DNA of 64,000 nt from Chlamydoabsidia padenii (lineage: Eukaryota; Mucoromycota; Mucoromycetes; Mucorales; Cunninghamellaceae), in assembly GCA_025330725.1 (NCBI GenBank), contig JAIWND010000029.1, positions 124,001 to 188,000 on the forward strand, read 5' to 3'. Position numbers and translations under genes: made by a program. Within the stretch, counting starts at the first letter, position 1; every line of letters starts with the position of its first letter. This document shows positions 1 through 12,940 of the stretch, one piece after another. The notes below the pieces were generated by a model. That model did no database searches. It was not told where the DNA came from and was given only the letters and a program-made list of their open reading frames with translations.

Positions 1-1920
1 AATCAAGGGAACAAGGAAGGATACCTGACCAAACGTGGTAAAAACTTTGGTGGCTGGAAAACTCGTTACTTTTCTTTGAAAAAAAAGAGGCTGGACTACT
101 ATGAAACGGTAATAAAAGAGAGTCTACAATGTTATAACCTTAATAATTTTTTTATTTATCTTGTTTGTAGAAAGATGGTAGTAAACTTGGATCCATTTCC
201 TTGGACGGTGCACAAATTGGTCGGCAAACACCTCCTAATACTGGTGCAGCAGAAGAAGGTAATGATAGTGCTTATCGACATGCTATTCTGATTCTGGAAT
301 ATCGGCGAACAAGTATCGGTAATTATGTCCGACATATCCTTTGTGCAAACTCTGAAACTGACTGTGACGAATGGATTGCTGCCTTGCTACAAGCCCTCCA
401 AAGTAATAACGAAAGCAGTAACAGTGGCGACACAACAACACTATCAATCACAAGAAGCAACAGTACCAGCAACAAGGACAGACCACGTATCAGCAAAAAG
501 ACATCACCTTCGGACAAGCAACGCAAGTTATTCAAGGGTGAAATACGAACGGTCTCTGCAACTCCGATTAGTCATTTACGAATGAACTCTTCTCACCAAT
601 TTGTGGATATGGAAAAATTGACATCTGTGCCTCTTAGCGAAACTCACTCTCCTACAGCTCCTCTCACCATCAATTCACCGCCTTCTGATTCGAGCGACAA
701 CTATAATGGTATGCTAACATCACCAGGCACAGCACCTTCAGACTCATTGCCTCTATCATCACCATTATCGACATCAAGCCTCGACTTACCTTCTACACCA
801 TTACAGCCAAACCATTCTAATATATTTGGCACCTCTCCCGAAAAAGGTAACCCTCTGGGGGGTATGTACTATCAACAACAACAACCATCTCTGTCGAAAA
901 CCAACTCCTTGGAGGAACGGGCTATATCACCTCAACCAAGAGCCAACTCACCTATTCCAGCAGCTTTACTAGATCGTCGGGAAAGTGATGATTCTGTGAC
1001 CAATGGCGGAGACCAGCAACAGGACAAGAAATCGAAATCGAAATCAGCCAATCGTATGACTCTGTGGGGTAAAAAAGTATTCGGTAATCAGCAACGATCA
1101 TTGTCCTCTCCTACTTCTCCGAATAATCCCATGGCTACAATGCTCTCGGCATTGGAATCTTCTTCTTTGACTGTTGCTACCTCACCTTCATCTTCATTCG
1201 GCAATCCAACTCCTCCATCTTCTTCCTCGTCATCCTCTTCATCAACTCAGCAGCAGCAGCAGCAGCAACAACAACCAATACAGCCACAGCCAATTCATCA
1301 GGAACATCGGAGCACACAGAAATCACTACGACATATCTTATCACGACCAACTCAGCAACAACCTGAAGGTGGATCTGATGACAATGATAACAACAAGTAT
1401 GTCAACAAGCCATTCATGCCATCACTCTCAAAATCATCACCTGGCTCATCAAGTGGTAGCAAACAAGTCTTTGGTGTACCTTTGGAAGAAGCTGTGCGAG
1501 TATCAGGTGTCTCGGATGGCTACCCTCTTCCTGCTATTGTTTTTCGGTGTATAGAGTATTTGGATGCCAAGAATGCTGTATTGGAAGAAGGGCTATATCG
1601 TCTCAGTGGCAGTAACGCTCTTTTACAGAAACTCAAAAAGAAGTTTAACCAAGGTAATGAATGCATGAAAAAGGGAAGAAGCAGAAGATGTACTGATGAT
1701 TGTTTTTTATATTAGATGGTGATGTGCCCTTGTTGCAATCCAAGGAAGACTATGATGTACATGTTATTGCTGGACTTCTCAAGATGTGGCTACGTGAACT
1801 TCCTGTTACTGTTTTGACAAGGGAACTTCGACCGGAATTTATTCAAGTGATTGGTAATTTGGTCAAGATGAGGAATTCAGGGGCGGGGTTATAGTAATAC
1901 ATGTACTAATCTCTCTCTCT

Positions 1921-1951
<31 letters not shown>

Positions 1952-2748
1952 CTTTATATGCATATAGATTTACTGGAACGAAAAGATCGAGTGAACGAAT
2001 TGGGTCGACTGGTATCCGAACTTCCATTGGCCAACTACACTTTACTTCGCATCCTGACCTCTCATCTAATCCGTGTTATCAAGCATTCTGATGTCAACTT
2101 GATGACTGTGCGCAATATCGCCATTGTGTTTTCCCCGACCTTGGGAATACCTGGAACCATCTTCAACTTGTTCCTCAACGAATTCGATTATATTTTTTGG
2201 ACCAACAAAGACGGCGATGCGGCACCCAGACGATTGGAAGAACCCGACGATGACGATGACGAAGAGGACGACGACACGGATCATACAACCATAGAAGCCT
2301 CAGGCAGTACAACTCTAGGTTCGGAGGATCATACGAATAACCAAGAACAAAAGGATGCTACTGCTAAGGGTGAAACAACAAAACCCACTGACAATTATCA
2401 ACAACTGGCACTTGGTCATGGACCAACTGGAGAACTACATGCGCCAATCTCATCTGTGGTAGTACCTAGGCGTGACTTCAAGAAACATTTGTCAATCCGG
2501 GAAAATCACGGTCGAAGCAATAGAAACAGTGTGTTGTATTTGAATGCTGCACCCAATGCCATTGTGGATTTAGAAAAACATACCACAGGTAAATAAGCTT
2601 GTTATAAAATTGATCGAGGTTTTAATGATAATAACTAACAATTTAATCTTACTGTATACATTTAGGGGGGACCAAGATGACCGAAGACGATGAAGACGTG
2701 GACGATTTGACTATGGACGTTGATGAAGATAACGATACACAGAATTAA
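1..2748 (+). CDS. PH-RhoGAP protein, 5' end cut by the window (Bem3/Rga-like Rho GTPase activator)
   Basis: Partial gene whose start lies left of the window. Exons are about 1-108, 171-1653, 1716-1853, 1968-2588 and 2666-2748, giving 810 residues. The first residues are the start of a pleckstrin-homology domain (EGYLTKRGKNFGGWKTRYF), which ends near residue 95. A long Ser/Thr/Pro/Gln-rich linker with a polyglutamine tract follows. The RhoGAP domain starts near FGVPLEEAVRVSG, carries the arginine-finger segment EEGLYRLSG, and continues through LPYTLL-type helices to the NIAIVFSPTLG segment. The tail is very acidic. By family, such proteins bind phosphoinositides and switch off Rho/Cdc42 at sites of polar growth. 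Intron 3 holds a (CT)n tract followed by T28. The exact ortholog (Bem3 or another PH-RhoGAP) is uncertain. Confidence 0.88.
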
Positions 2749-3490
2749 TACGACAACAGACTCCCCCTTTTTTTTTATCCAACAGAATATACCAACCTTT
2801 ATAGTTTATAGTCCCTTTTTAATAATATTATACTTATCCCTACTACTGTTATTATTACTTCTCTTTATATATATATTTATTCATATAGTTTATTCTTCCT
2901 ATTCTGTAGTTTTTGTTGTTAATGTAGTTTGTTTGTATGCAAATAAATAATCAAGATGGTTCATCGTATTAATCTGTGTGCCACTTTTAATTTGTTTGTC
3001 TAGTTTGTATAGGGTATGTAGAATATGACTACTTGGGTTGCAGTGGACATTCATTCATGCAGTTGGGAATCAAGCTCCGCTTTCCAGCTCCTTCTTACCT
3101 ACAGGCAGCTGGAGGTATGGGGAAGGATTATACTTTAAATGATTCATCATGTTATTCTTTTTTTATGCTGTTTTATACAATACAAAAGTCATGATTTATT
3201 TTCTGCTAGTGGTCTTCCAGTACAATAATCTGGTGCTATCTTTTGCATGATGGTTAAACTTGTATCGATAGGCACCTCCAATCACTTGCTGGGACTACTT
3301 TTTGCCTTGGATCTGATAAAGGATGATATTAGAATAGACCATATACCCTATAGTGATATAAATACCCTTTGTAGCTCATTATCTATGTACATACTTTACC
3401 AATAAACCATATTTTACGTTGATCTTTATTCTATCTATCTCTCTTGATGCAATTCTCTGGATCTGTACCTGAGACAACAAACATCTTCTT
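2749..3490. other. Spacer after the RhoGAP gene
   Basis: 3' flank of the RhoGAP gene with AATAAATAA polyadenylation-like signals near 2941, then AT-rich sequence. I see no gene or repeat here. Confidence 0.6.
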
Positions 3491-3747
3491 TTTGGGGGGG
3501 GGCAGTTTGTTTCTGAGACCGGAGAAAAAGGGTATCAGTCGATAATCCGATCATTGTATGATCTGATCGATCCTAATGGTCGGCTTGTTATTACCCATGC
3601 TTCTAGATCATTCACTGCCACTTACATATTAGGTAAATCGAAAAAAAAAAACTATCAAGCAAGATGTATATTCAAATTCCGACGGAGTCCACACAAAAGA
3701 AAAATACATCCAGTCTTTTTTTTTCTCTTTCTTCCCTTTAATTGACC

Positions 3748-3778
<31 letters not shown>

Positions 3779-4440
3779 AATCCATCTCCATCCTGCACAA
3801 CATATCTTATGCAATAATCTCTTGAAAACTCAACACTATATCATTAGGTCGACTTCAACCACCTAATGAATCTCTAACACCACCTCCACCGCTATTCAAC
3901 CATTACAGGAACAATTAGACCTTGTGCATATCAACAAACTTTGGGTAAGATGTGTGAAATTAAAAAATACGGATATGTATTCACGTTGTGGGACTCACTT
4001 GACCTTGTAAATATTAAAAAAAAAAGTGAACAATTAGGCATCTTGAAGCTCGCAACATAGACCCACTGGACACGCCTTTAGGAAAATGCTCCACTTGACT
4101 GGTGGATACAATAAGTAAGTGAATCTGGTGGTATGGGGTAATGATGACTAATTTGTGGGATGCGGACTTTATTACTTATAATATAAATGTTTGCAAGAAT
4201 CGACGGACACAGGCGCTAATGTTGTGGAAGGGCTAGGAATCGAATCTCGGGAAATCGTCAATCGGATATATGATTTTTGCGTGGGATGGGAATCACACGG
4301 ATGGCAACAACACCTATTGTATCATCTTGTTCTCTATTTGGTACCAAGAAACAACTTTGTTTGATCAAGTCCTATATGATGCTGATGCCCAATCTTGGGT
4401 AAGGAAGCAAATAGAAAAGGTGATTGGATCTACTGACTGA
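3491..4440 (+). pseudogene. Possible decayed multi-exon gene of unknown family
   Basis: Two stretches read like protein rather than noise. One at about 3554-3631 (LYDLIDPNGRLVITHASRS and following residues) ends in a good donor, GTAAAT. A second at about 4198-4362 contains IVNRIYDFCVGWESHGWQQH followed by a stop. They are separated by sequence with no joined frame, and I find no start codon, so if they belong together the gene is broken. The first piece faintly recalls the post-motif region of class I methyltransferases, but I would not assign it. T-runs at 3716-3725 and 3751-3778 lie in the middle. Confidence is low. Confidence 0.25.
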
Positions 4441-5726
4441 CTTTAGCTTCAATTGTCCCCTTTTTAGATGGCTACTTGGGACGATATTCCCCCCCCCCTC
4501 CAATAGTATAGCTACTTCAGTATTATCAACTCACATAGTTAGTATTATAACCTTACAATGGGATGATTTTTATACGGAAAATAAATTCGCCGTCGGCGGA
4601 TGAAAAAAGGTACTAGTCTCTCTTTTTTGTGAAATGCAATGTGGAAAACCCTTTTTTCATCTAAATATGATAGGAGTAGGGGTATATTGTTTTCTACTTT
4701 TCTCATATAATGATGGATTCATATCTTTGGTATACATGTAGATATACGGGTCATCGATTCTCCTTCCTTCTCATTGCTCTACAGTGGAGGGGGACTTAAC
4801 AAAAAGCTCACTTGATTGATCGTCTCCAGTGGCGTAGCTGGAATACAGTGTTGTTGGTCAGTTGCTCAGACCCCATATGACAGGTGGCATTAGATCTCAG
4901 CGGTTCCTGGGATACCCGGAAAAGAAGATTTTCCTGCAAGAAGAGGACCCAAATCGACAATCGGATCGGAATGTGAAATAATGTGACACAAGTCCGCAGG
5001 CAAGGGAAAGCAGGCAAAATTAAAAAGCGATGTGATTACATAAAAAGCAAACCGCTATTAATTTTGATGACATGAACAATAGATTGACTTGAGGTTCTTT
5101 TGGTTGGTTTTGACGAGAGTATAGAGTAATGTTAATCTATTTTGATGCCAGGTGGGGGGGTTTTTTTTCTATTCATGCGCATACAGAGGTAGATGGACCT
5201 GATGAATAATCATATGGTGATACACACAAAGAGAGAACAAAAGAACATGAAAGAATAAAAAACACAAAACGGTTTTAGTGGCGGGAGAGGATCGGGCCGC
5301 TTGAAACGTCGAAGATGATCGTGCCTTAATAAATTTATCCGCCTAGGAAAAAAGATATTCATGGGGGTGACAGATACGGGTCACACACCACCTTTTCAGA
5401 TACACTTTGTATAATGATCAAGCTTTTTTGGGGGTTCCTATAGTTTAATAAATGAAATCATCATTTGAAAGTTTATATTGTGTTATCTTCTGGATAAATG
5501 ATAAGTCTACCATTCAATGCATTCAGTTCTACATTTGTCCCGATGTATAAAAAAGTTTAAAATTCAACCCCCGATCTCGGCGCTTGGTGAACGGTTAAAA
5601 TCTGGAATTTTTTATCCTCTACTTTTTACTCTCTCTTCTTTTCTGTTTTTGTCACATAACTCCACCTTCTCATAAAACCATCTTTTTTTATATCGTGGCT
5701 TACATTCATCAACTATTACAGCAGCC
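4441..5726. other. Spacer upstream of the Ytp1-like gene
   Basis: No supported gene. A 69-codon minus-strand frame at 4808-5017 has no recognisable content. The proximal promoter, about 5560-5726, is pyrimidine-rich and carries a CCCCCGATC element near 5570. Confidence 0.5.
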
Positions 5727-5988
5727 ATGATAAAGCTTGCAGTCTCCACTCTTGTTTTACTGATATACGTCAACTATGCATCAGCACAACACCACATGCC
5801 AACTGAAGATGCACCATTACCCCCATTCAACTCAACAGGTGAAGAACCCATGTCTTATGCTCTTTTACCTGAAGGCAAAGGTTACTTTTATACTCATGTT
5901 GTTTTTATGGTGCTCTCCTTTTGGATTCTCATGCCCATTGGTAAGTAACTCGTTTAGCATCCATGTTGAAACGTTTATGTTTTACTCA

Positions 5989-6019
<31 letters not shown>

Positions 6020-7728
6020 GGCGTGAAATAGGTGTAATGTTTGGTATTGCTAGATCGCCATTCCATGTACCTGTCCAAATCATTGCTTTCTTGATGGCTC
6101 TACTTGGATACTTCTTTGGTCACCTATATGCCCACAGTACTCCTCACCTGTACGCCGGGAACTCACATCATAAACTGGGATGGATTATCTTTTTATTCTT
6201 GTTGGCTCAAATAGCTGTGGGTGTGGTCCGAAAAATAGCAAATGCGGTGGGCAAGACTCAAGAACCTAATGGAACCTATGAATCTCTAACTGAAGAAAAC
6301 ATTCGACTCGTCCGTCCCTCTTCATCCTTCTCACAACAACATGGTGATAGCCACAGTGAAGGATCTATGGAAACACTGCATTACAACAATGGCCATTATC
6401 ATCACGCTCACTTGACCTCGCCTGGCACTGCTATTTCCAAGGTGGAAAACGACCATGGCGATGATGAAGATGATGAAATCAACCGTTTATCATTGGAAGA
6501 AGAGGCGGATGATCTACTTGATGATCCTTTAATGATGTCCATGTTGTCCAATCAAGCTGATAAACGACCTTCGATTTGGATCCGGGGTATCAATGCGATG
6601 TTGCCTTACATTCCTCAAATCATTAAGACTGCCTTTGTCAAGACTGCCTATAATCCTTTTACAAAAACTGTTTGTCGGTACTTCCATTCTATCATGGGTC
6701 GCGTCTTTATTTTATTAATTTTTACTCAAACACTCAGTGGACTTGTTGTTTACCATGGCGTTTGCAGGTACAGTAGGAAAAAAAAAATGCTATCTGTCAA
6801 AAATGAATCCCCGCTCACCTGATAAGGTTTCCTTTTTAGATCTTGGGCTGTCTTAGGCTGTATTGCTCATTTGATCAAAGGTGGTATCTTCTTCTTTTAC
6901 GGTATTCTTACTTTTGGTCGATACCTTGGTGCATTTGCTGAACGCGGTTGGGCTTGGAATCGTGTGGACGGAGCTAGTAAATTCAGCTTTGAATTCATTG
7001 AATGCTCTCTCATCTTTATCTACGGTATCACAAATACATGGATGGAACATTTTGGTAACGACTCGGCATGGACTCATAAAGACTTTGAACATGCTAGTTT
7101 GGCATTCATGTGGTGGTGGTGTGGATTGGTGGGTCTCTTGGTGGAAAGTCGAAGTCTGCGTCGGTTACTGGAACGGTCCATTATGAATACGCCACTGGAT
7201 GTCCCTCGTCACGAAACTCGACAAACCTATTCTCTTAATCCATTCCCTGCTTTAACCATCATGCTGACTGGGATTTCGATGGGTAATCATCACCAAGAAA
7301 CACAATATTCGACCAACGTGCATTACATGTGGGGACTTTTGTTGGCTTTGGCTGCTATTTGTCGTTTGGGAACTTACATCACCTTCTTCCGGAACACACC
7401 CAACTCGATAAAACCAAGTCGACCTCCGACTGAATTGATCGGCGCCTTTTGTTTGATTGCTGGTTCGATTCTGTTTATGGCTTCTAATTCGGGCACAATG
7501 ACATGGATGCGTCGTTTGGAGGTGGATACCATGTTTATGATGAATGTATGTGTTGCCCTGACTTCTTTGACATTGACTTATGTGGCTGCTTTGATGATTC
7601 TCAAGGCATGGGCAATGAAACGTGAACAAAGAAAGAAGGTAATCTCCGCTGGTAGTCTTCATTTTCGACAACAACAAAAACATCAACATCCTCTTCAAGA
7701 TCAGTTTGTGGGTCAAGAATCTTCCTAA
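5727..7728 (+). CDS. Ytp1-like multi-pass membrane protein (DUF2427 + Ytp1 C-terminal domain)
   Basis: Exons 5727-5940, 6032-6767 and 6840-7728 give 612 residues. An N-terminal signal sequence ends near YASAQ. The amino half has four or so membrane helices with conserved histidines (HSTPHLYAG, NSHHKLGW), the cytochrome-b561-like arrangement of DUF2427. An acidic Ser-rich loop follows, then the Ytp1 domain begins near residue 290 with further helices (YHGVC, GIFFFYGILTFGRYLGAF, FMWWWCGLVGLL). Yeast Ytp1 is a membrane protein of unknown role, with reported resemblance to electron-transport proteins. Intron 1 contains a T-run of about 27. The start is the first ATG before the signal peptide. The reading frame is intact and the family assignment is strong, although the biochemical role is unknown. 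Confidence 0.88.
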
Positions 7729-8173
7729 ATTATACATAATCATCCTTCCTATTTGCACTATTATCACCATCATCACTTCTCCTTACCTTACACATATATT
7801 TTTACCTTACATCAACTTACTATTACTACTGTTACATACTTTTTACTACTCACTTATTTTAACCATGTACCCTTTTTATTGTACGTATATGTGTATATTC
7901 TCATTATCTAATTATCTCTTTATCTAACTAATAAAACAAGTAATAAAGTACATCTTCGGATCAAATCACATACTCACACACTTTGTTAAATGGGGGCGGG
8001 GATTTGACGAATAAAAAAATCTTTTTTTTTTTTTTTTACTCTTTCGCTTCTCTTTCGTCTTTCCTTCATTCTTCTTCTTTTTTTTATTGTGATCAGGCTG
8101 TCAACCTTTGTTTGGTTTATATAAACTTGTTATCACTAATCTACTTGTTTACCATTCCACTCCACTTCTTCTC
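7729..8173. other. Spacer between the Ytp1-like and Snt2-like genes
   Basis: AT-rich tandem-oriented spacer. AATAAA-type signals near 7929 suit the end of the upstream transcript, and pyrimidine-rich sequence from 8010 suits the next promoter. Nothing else was seen. Confidence 0.5.
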
Positions 8174-11100
8174 ATGGTCAATAAGTCTACCATAACTCAA
8201 ACCAAGCTGGGCAATGGAGTCTTGGTCGGTGTCAACGGTAAGAATGCAAAAAACAGTAAACTTGTTTGTTTTAATGAATACCTTTACTAACATGATTCTT
8301 TATTTAACCATTGTCACCTATTCTGGTCCTGATTGACTGTATGAATACAGACCATGTTTATCTGACACCAGAACATCTAGGCGAACCTTATTATATTGGC
8401 CGTGTTATGGAATTTTGTCGTGTCCCTAACAGGAAAGGTCTTCAAGTCCGTGTAGCCTGGTATAGTCGACCCAAGGATGTCTTCAATCGCAAATGGTATG
8501 ATGCCTCCATGTTGATCGCCACCATGAATTCTGATCTCAACCCTGTCTCCTCTATCCGTGGCAAATGTATCGTCCTCCACAAACACTATATTCCCAAGGA
8601 TCGGTTTGAAACTTACAAGACTCAAGAAGACTGTTTTTATTATACACAAATGTATGATCGATATATGCAAAGAGTATATGATCTCTTACCTTGTGATTTG
8701 GTGCAAAATGTGCCTATGGATGTCCAAGAAGCTCTCTGTCAACGCTATCAATTTATTGTCGTCGAACAAGGAAAAGCCGCTGATCTGATTGGTGCTAGAC
8801 GTACTTGCTGTGTTTGTCAAACTTGGTGTAATAGGTAATAAAAAGAAAAGAAAAGAAAAGCAAATGTGTATTATTCAGTGGAACGATTTGATACTCACTC
8901 ATCATCTTTTTACTTTTTTTATGTATAGCACAAGCTCCGTCAAATGTGCTGGCTGTCAAAAAAGCTTCCATATGTCTTGTCTGTCTCCTCCGTTAACTCG
9001 AAAACCTTCAAAAGGATTTGCATGGCAATGTGCTTTTTGCTCAAAGAAGGAAATGGAGGATTTGGTTGTCTCATCACCTGGATCTGCCAAAGATTCAACT
9101 ACACCGACACGATCCATCAGCCCCGGGAAACGAACTGTCCGCCTACGATCACATCAACAACAACAGCAACAACAACAGCAAAAGGTACAACAGAAGAAAG
9201 AAAAACATCCACATGAACAGAAACCTTCGGCATCAAAACAAGCATCCTCGGCATCAAACAATTTGAAGATATTCGAAGGTAAGATCTCAATGGAAGAGAA
9301 ATCATACGCACACAATTGGCGCAACACTAATACTTGTACGAAAATCCAATTATTAGATCCTAGTCAAATCAAGACGACTCACATGTGGCCATTCCGATAC
9401 TTTGGAGTGAATACAAACATCAAGGATATCCTAGGTAAAACAAAACAAAACAAAAATAGACATGGTAATATAATATATATAGTCTCTTACAATATTATTT
9501 ACTGTAACTAGATATTGACGATCGCATCTACCCAAGGGCAGCAAGTCGAATCGGATCAAGATATCAAGCCTTTGTACCAGATTGGAAAGACGCATCTGAC
9601 CAACATCATGAAACGAGCACCGCAGCGACATCCTCACTAAAGAAAACATCTCGACATTCACCCTCCTCTATCACCACAATCTCATCTCAATCTTCATTCA
9701 CCGACGATTCTCTCGATCAGGATTCATCTTCTCAACTACACAACAACCGGCATTCTTCCAGACGATCAGAACGACGTGGAAAATCGACCAAGCGGAAAGA
9801 TACCAGTCCAAAGCAACATCCGGAGGATCATCTACTTGGGCTTGAAGATGACAAAACGCCAACTCGTGGAACCGACGATAGTGTTACCCCTTTATTCAGT
9901 CAACCCGATCGCTTAAAGGACAAAGAACGTAAGTGAACAATGAAAAAAAGAAAAGAAAATGTTATTAATGTTTGATCATATATATGTATTTGCTAGTGGA
10001 TGATTATATCAGCAAAGTACAATCGTTGCCGAACTTACCATTGGCTCCTTATTCAGTAGACACATTTGACTTGGCTCTCCAGATGCTGGAAGAAAACAAT
10101 TACAACACTGATGCCGCTCTCAACAAAATCTCAAGGGTGACAAAAGACGACTTTGAATTCTTGGTGTCCTGGCAAGCAGATGAAATCGAATCCTTTGAAC
10201 AAAGCATTAAAGAACACGGCCATGAACTCCAATTTGTCAAACGGTGTATTCCAACAAAGTCGATGGCGGATATTGTGCGATTCTTTTACCAATGGAAGAA
10301 ATCTGATCGTTATGAACCTGTCTATTCTGTCTGGACCAAAGTCTTCAAACCTGCCAAGCAATTCAAGAAGAAAACCCGATCTCTCATGGAATGTTTGAGT
10401 AAAAGTCAACAAAAGGATGCAGCTTTGATCGAACAACTCACATTACAAGCTAAAATTGGACAACAACATCACAATGAGATACAACAAGATTATTCACCAG
10501 GGGCAACAACTATGAACAACACCGACTACTCTGCCGACTCAGACAATGATGACAATGACGACGACAAGGACAAAGATTACAAGGAAAAGACTAAACCATC
10601 AAAGCGACGATCAGCAACAACCATCACTAGACCTACCAGATCAACCCGAACAACTCGTCAATCCGCAGCTTTGGTTAAGTTGACTGCTGATGCCGAGAAG
10701 AAGTCAATCACTTCCGATACCACTACAAATACCACCACCAGCAGCAGCAAAACAACACAACAAGACCAAAATAACGACGACGATATTGGAAATAACATGA
10801 TCGACCCATCTATCATTCCTTCAACAACTACCAGCAAAAATGGTCAGCCTTTTGAATGTCTTTATTGTCACACCAAGGAATCTGATATTTGGCGACGGGT
10901 ACCTGGGGATACGGACAGAAAGCAGACATCCTTTGATCGAGCACTCTGCGATGATTGTGGGACTCATTGGCTCAAATATGCAAGGAAACGGTTGGTGACT
11001 GATACTATGGTAGAAACCAATGGGACAACAGCATCAACAGCATCATCAGCAACATCTAGCCCTCGTGGACGTAGTCGTATTGGTAAGTAGGACAAGGGTG

Positions 11101-11414
11101 AAAAAAAAAAACATTCTCATCAACTAAATACTTATCTTTTATTTGGGGGTATCCACAGCAAAAAGAAAACACACTGAAAATGACTCTGGCTCGGACGGTC
11201 TCTCTTCAAAACGAGTAAAAGAAGAGGTAAGTCGTAAAATTAGGACGGATTAAATTTTGTTTGCTCACCTTGGACTTTTTATGATGATAGAACTCAGCAT
11301 CACTGTCAAGATTACTCTCGCCTTGTCAAGTATGTTACTCTATGGATCAACCAAAAAGGCTGGTCTCTTGTCTGGATTGTGATATGGTGGTACATGATGG
11401 TAAGAATTGAACGG

Positions 11415-11457
<43 letters not shown>

Positions 11458-12698
11458 AAAGGAACTCACGGGTGTTTTTTTAATACTAGATTGCTTTGGT
11501 ATTGACAAGAACAACATGGGGCAATGGCGATGTGATGTATGCAAGAATAAGAAGAAGCCTGTAGTATCTTATGTAAGTGTGAAAAGGTTAATTGTGCTTG
11601 ACGAAATCGTACTCATAACTCCCTTCGTATTATGGATTCTTCTAGTTTTACCAATGTATTCTTTGTGGCAATGATCCATGTGGGAAACAAGAAGCTATGA
11701 AGGCAACATCTGGATACAACTGGGCTCATATCAGCTGTGCACTATTCTTTTCTCAAGTCAAGTTTATAAACTCCTCGACAATGTCTCCTATTGAATTTGC
11801 TGGATCCATATCTAATAGGAAACGAAATCAGGTAACCCATAACAAGAGACATATAGAGAATAACTGTTGCTCATCGTTAAACTTGTTTTTTTTAGACGTG
11901 TCAAGTATGTTTTCGTAATGGCCAAGGTGCATGCGTGCCATGTGCCGATGAAAATTGTAAAACTCAGGTGCATGTCCAATGTGCTTTGAAGAATGGGTAT
12001 CAAGCAGGCTTTACCATTGCAACATCCCCTCCACCGACATCTTCCTCCTCCTCAACGTCATTGAACCACAACTCCTCACATGAACCTGTAGTAGATTCAG
12101 GTACCTTTGGTAGATCATCAGCAAAAGGTGTCATGATACCCAAGATATATTGTCCACAACACAATGCTTCTTCTTACCGACACTTTTATCCAATGTCGAC
12201 TCGAACCCCAGGAAATAAGGTAGGTAGACTAATTGGCTAAAAAGATGGGGTGGGGTGATAGAATCGTTAATCAACCCGTTTTAATCTTAATAGTCATGGA
12301 TTACAATCTACAGCAACTTGTACAAACAAATCGATCTGAACACTACACCTGCTATGCGTCGACAATACTCTTGGTGCCTCCGCAACGATCTGGATTTGCC
12401 AAACTATCTCAAAAATAGTCACTCACCATTTATCGACAGGCTTCCCAAAAACAACTCAACATCATCGAGAACAACTCGCAAGAATGGCACTATCAGTACT
12501 TCTAACAACAACCTATCAACACTATTGAATCCTTCTTGCAGTCAATGTCCTGTGACAAGTTCTCCGTTTTGGTGGAATGCGAATGACATTAGCAACACTG
12601 AACACTTATCAAACAACGAACCAAAGTTATGTCAACGGTGCTATTGCAATCGCCGATATGATATCTCGGTAATCATTAATCAGACAACACCCCTATAG
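8174..12698 (+). CDS. Snt2-like chromatin reader: BAH-PHD-ELM2-SANT-GATA-PHD-ePHD
   Basis: Eleven exons: 8174-8237, 8351-8834, 8929-9434, 9512-9928, 9997-11082, 11159-11226, 11291-11399, 11490-11572, 11646-11831, 11896-12219 and 12294-12698 (1243 residues). Order: BAH domain (YIGRVMEF, WYSRPKDVF) at about 30-160; PHD finger (CCVCQTWC, FHMSCLSPPL) at about 175-225; ELM2 with WPFRYFGVN and YPRAASRIGSRYQAF; SANT (FVKRCIPTKSMADIVRFFY); a GATA-like finger (CLYCHTKESDIWRRVP, ALCDDCGTHW); a second PHD (CQVCYSMDQPKRLVSC); an extended PHD ending with VHVQCALKNGY; and a last CxxC pair (CSQCPVTSSPFWW, LCQRCYC) resembling another GATA finger. By family, Snt2 reads histone tails in the Rpd3-containing Snt2C/Lid2-type complexes. 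Intron 7 contains A39. Confidence 0.87.
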
Positions 12699-12940
12699 CT
12701 CCTCCCTTACTCTACAACATCAACATTATAGTTTATAGTCATATTCATTTGTCAAAACTCATTAACAGTAATAAAAATAAAGCATTGATTGATCACCCCA
12801 AATAGGAAACATGTCTCCCTGATACAAAAGAAACAGCCACCAAGGTTTTTAAACGCCGACGGTGAGCTGATAAAAATCGGATCCTCACCAAATTTATATT
12901 CTTGCTCCTCGACTTGAATTATAATTAAACGGACAATACG

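Noticed and set aside
4808..5017. 69-codon minus-strand frame in the spacer before the Ytp1-like gene
   Set aside because: No recognisable domain, no neighbouring exons, and the length is within chance expectation. I also looked for an snRNA or tRNA here and found none.
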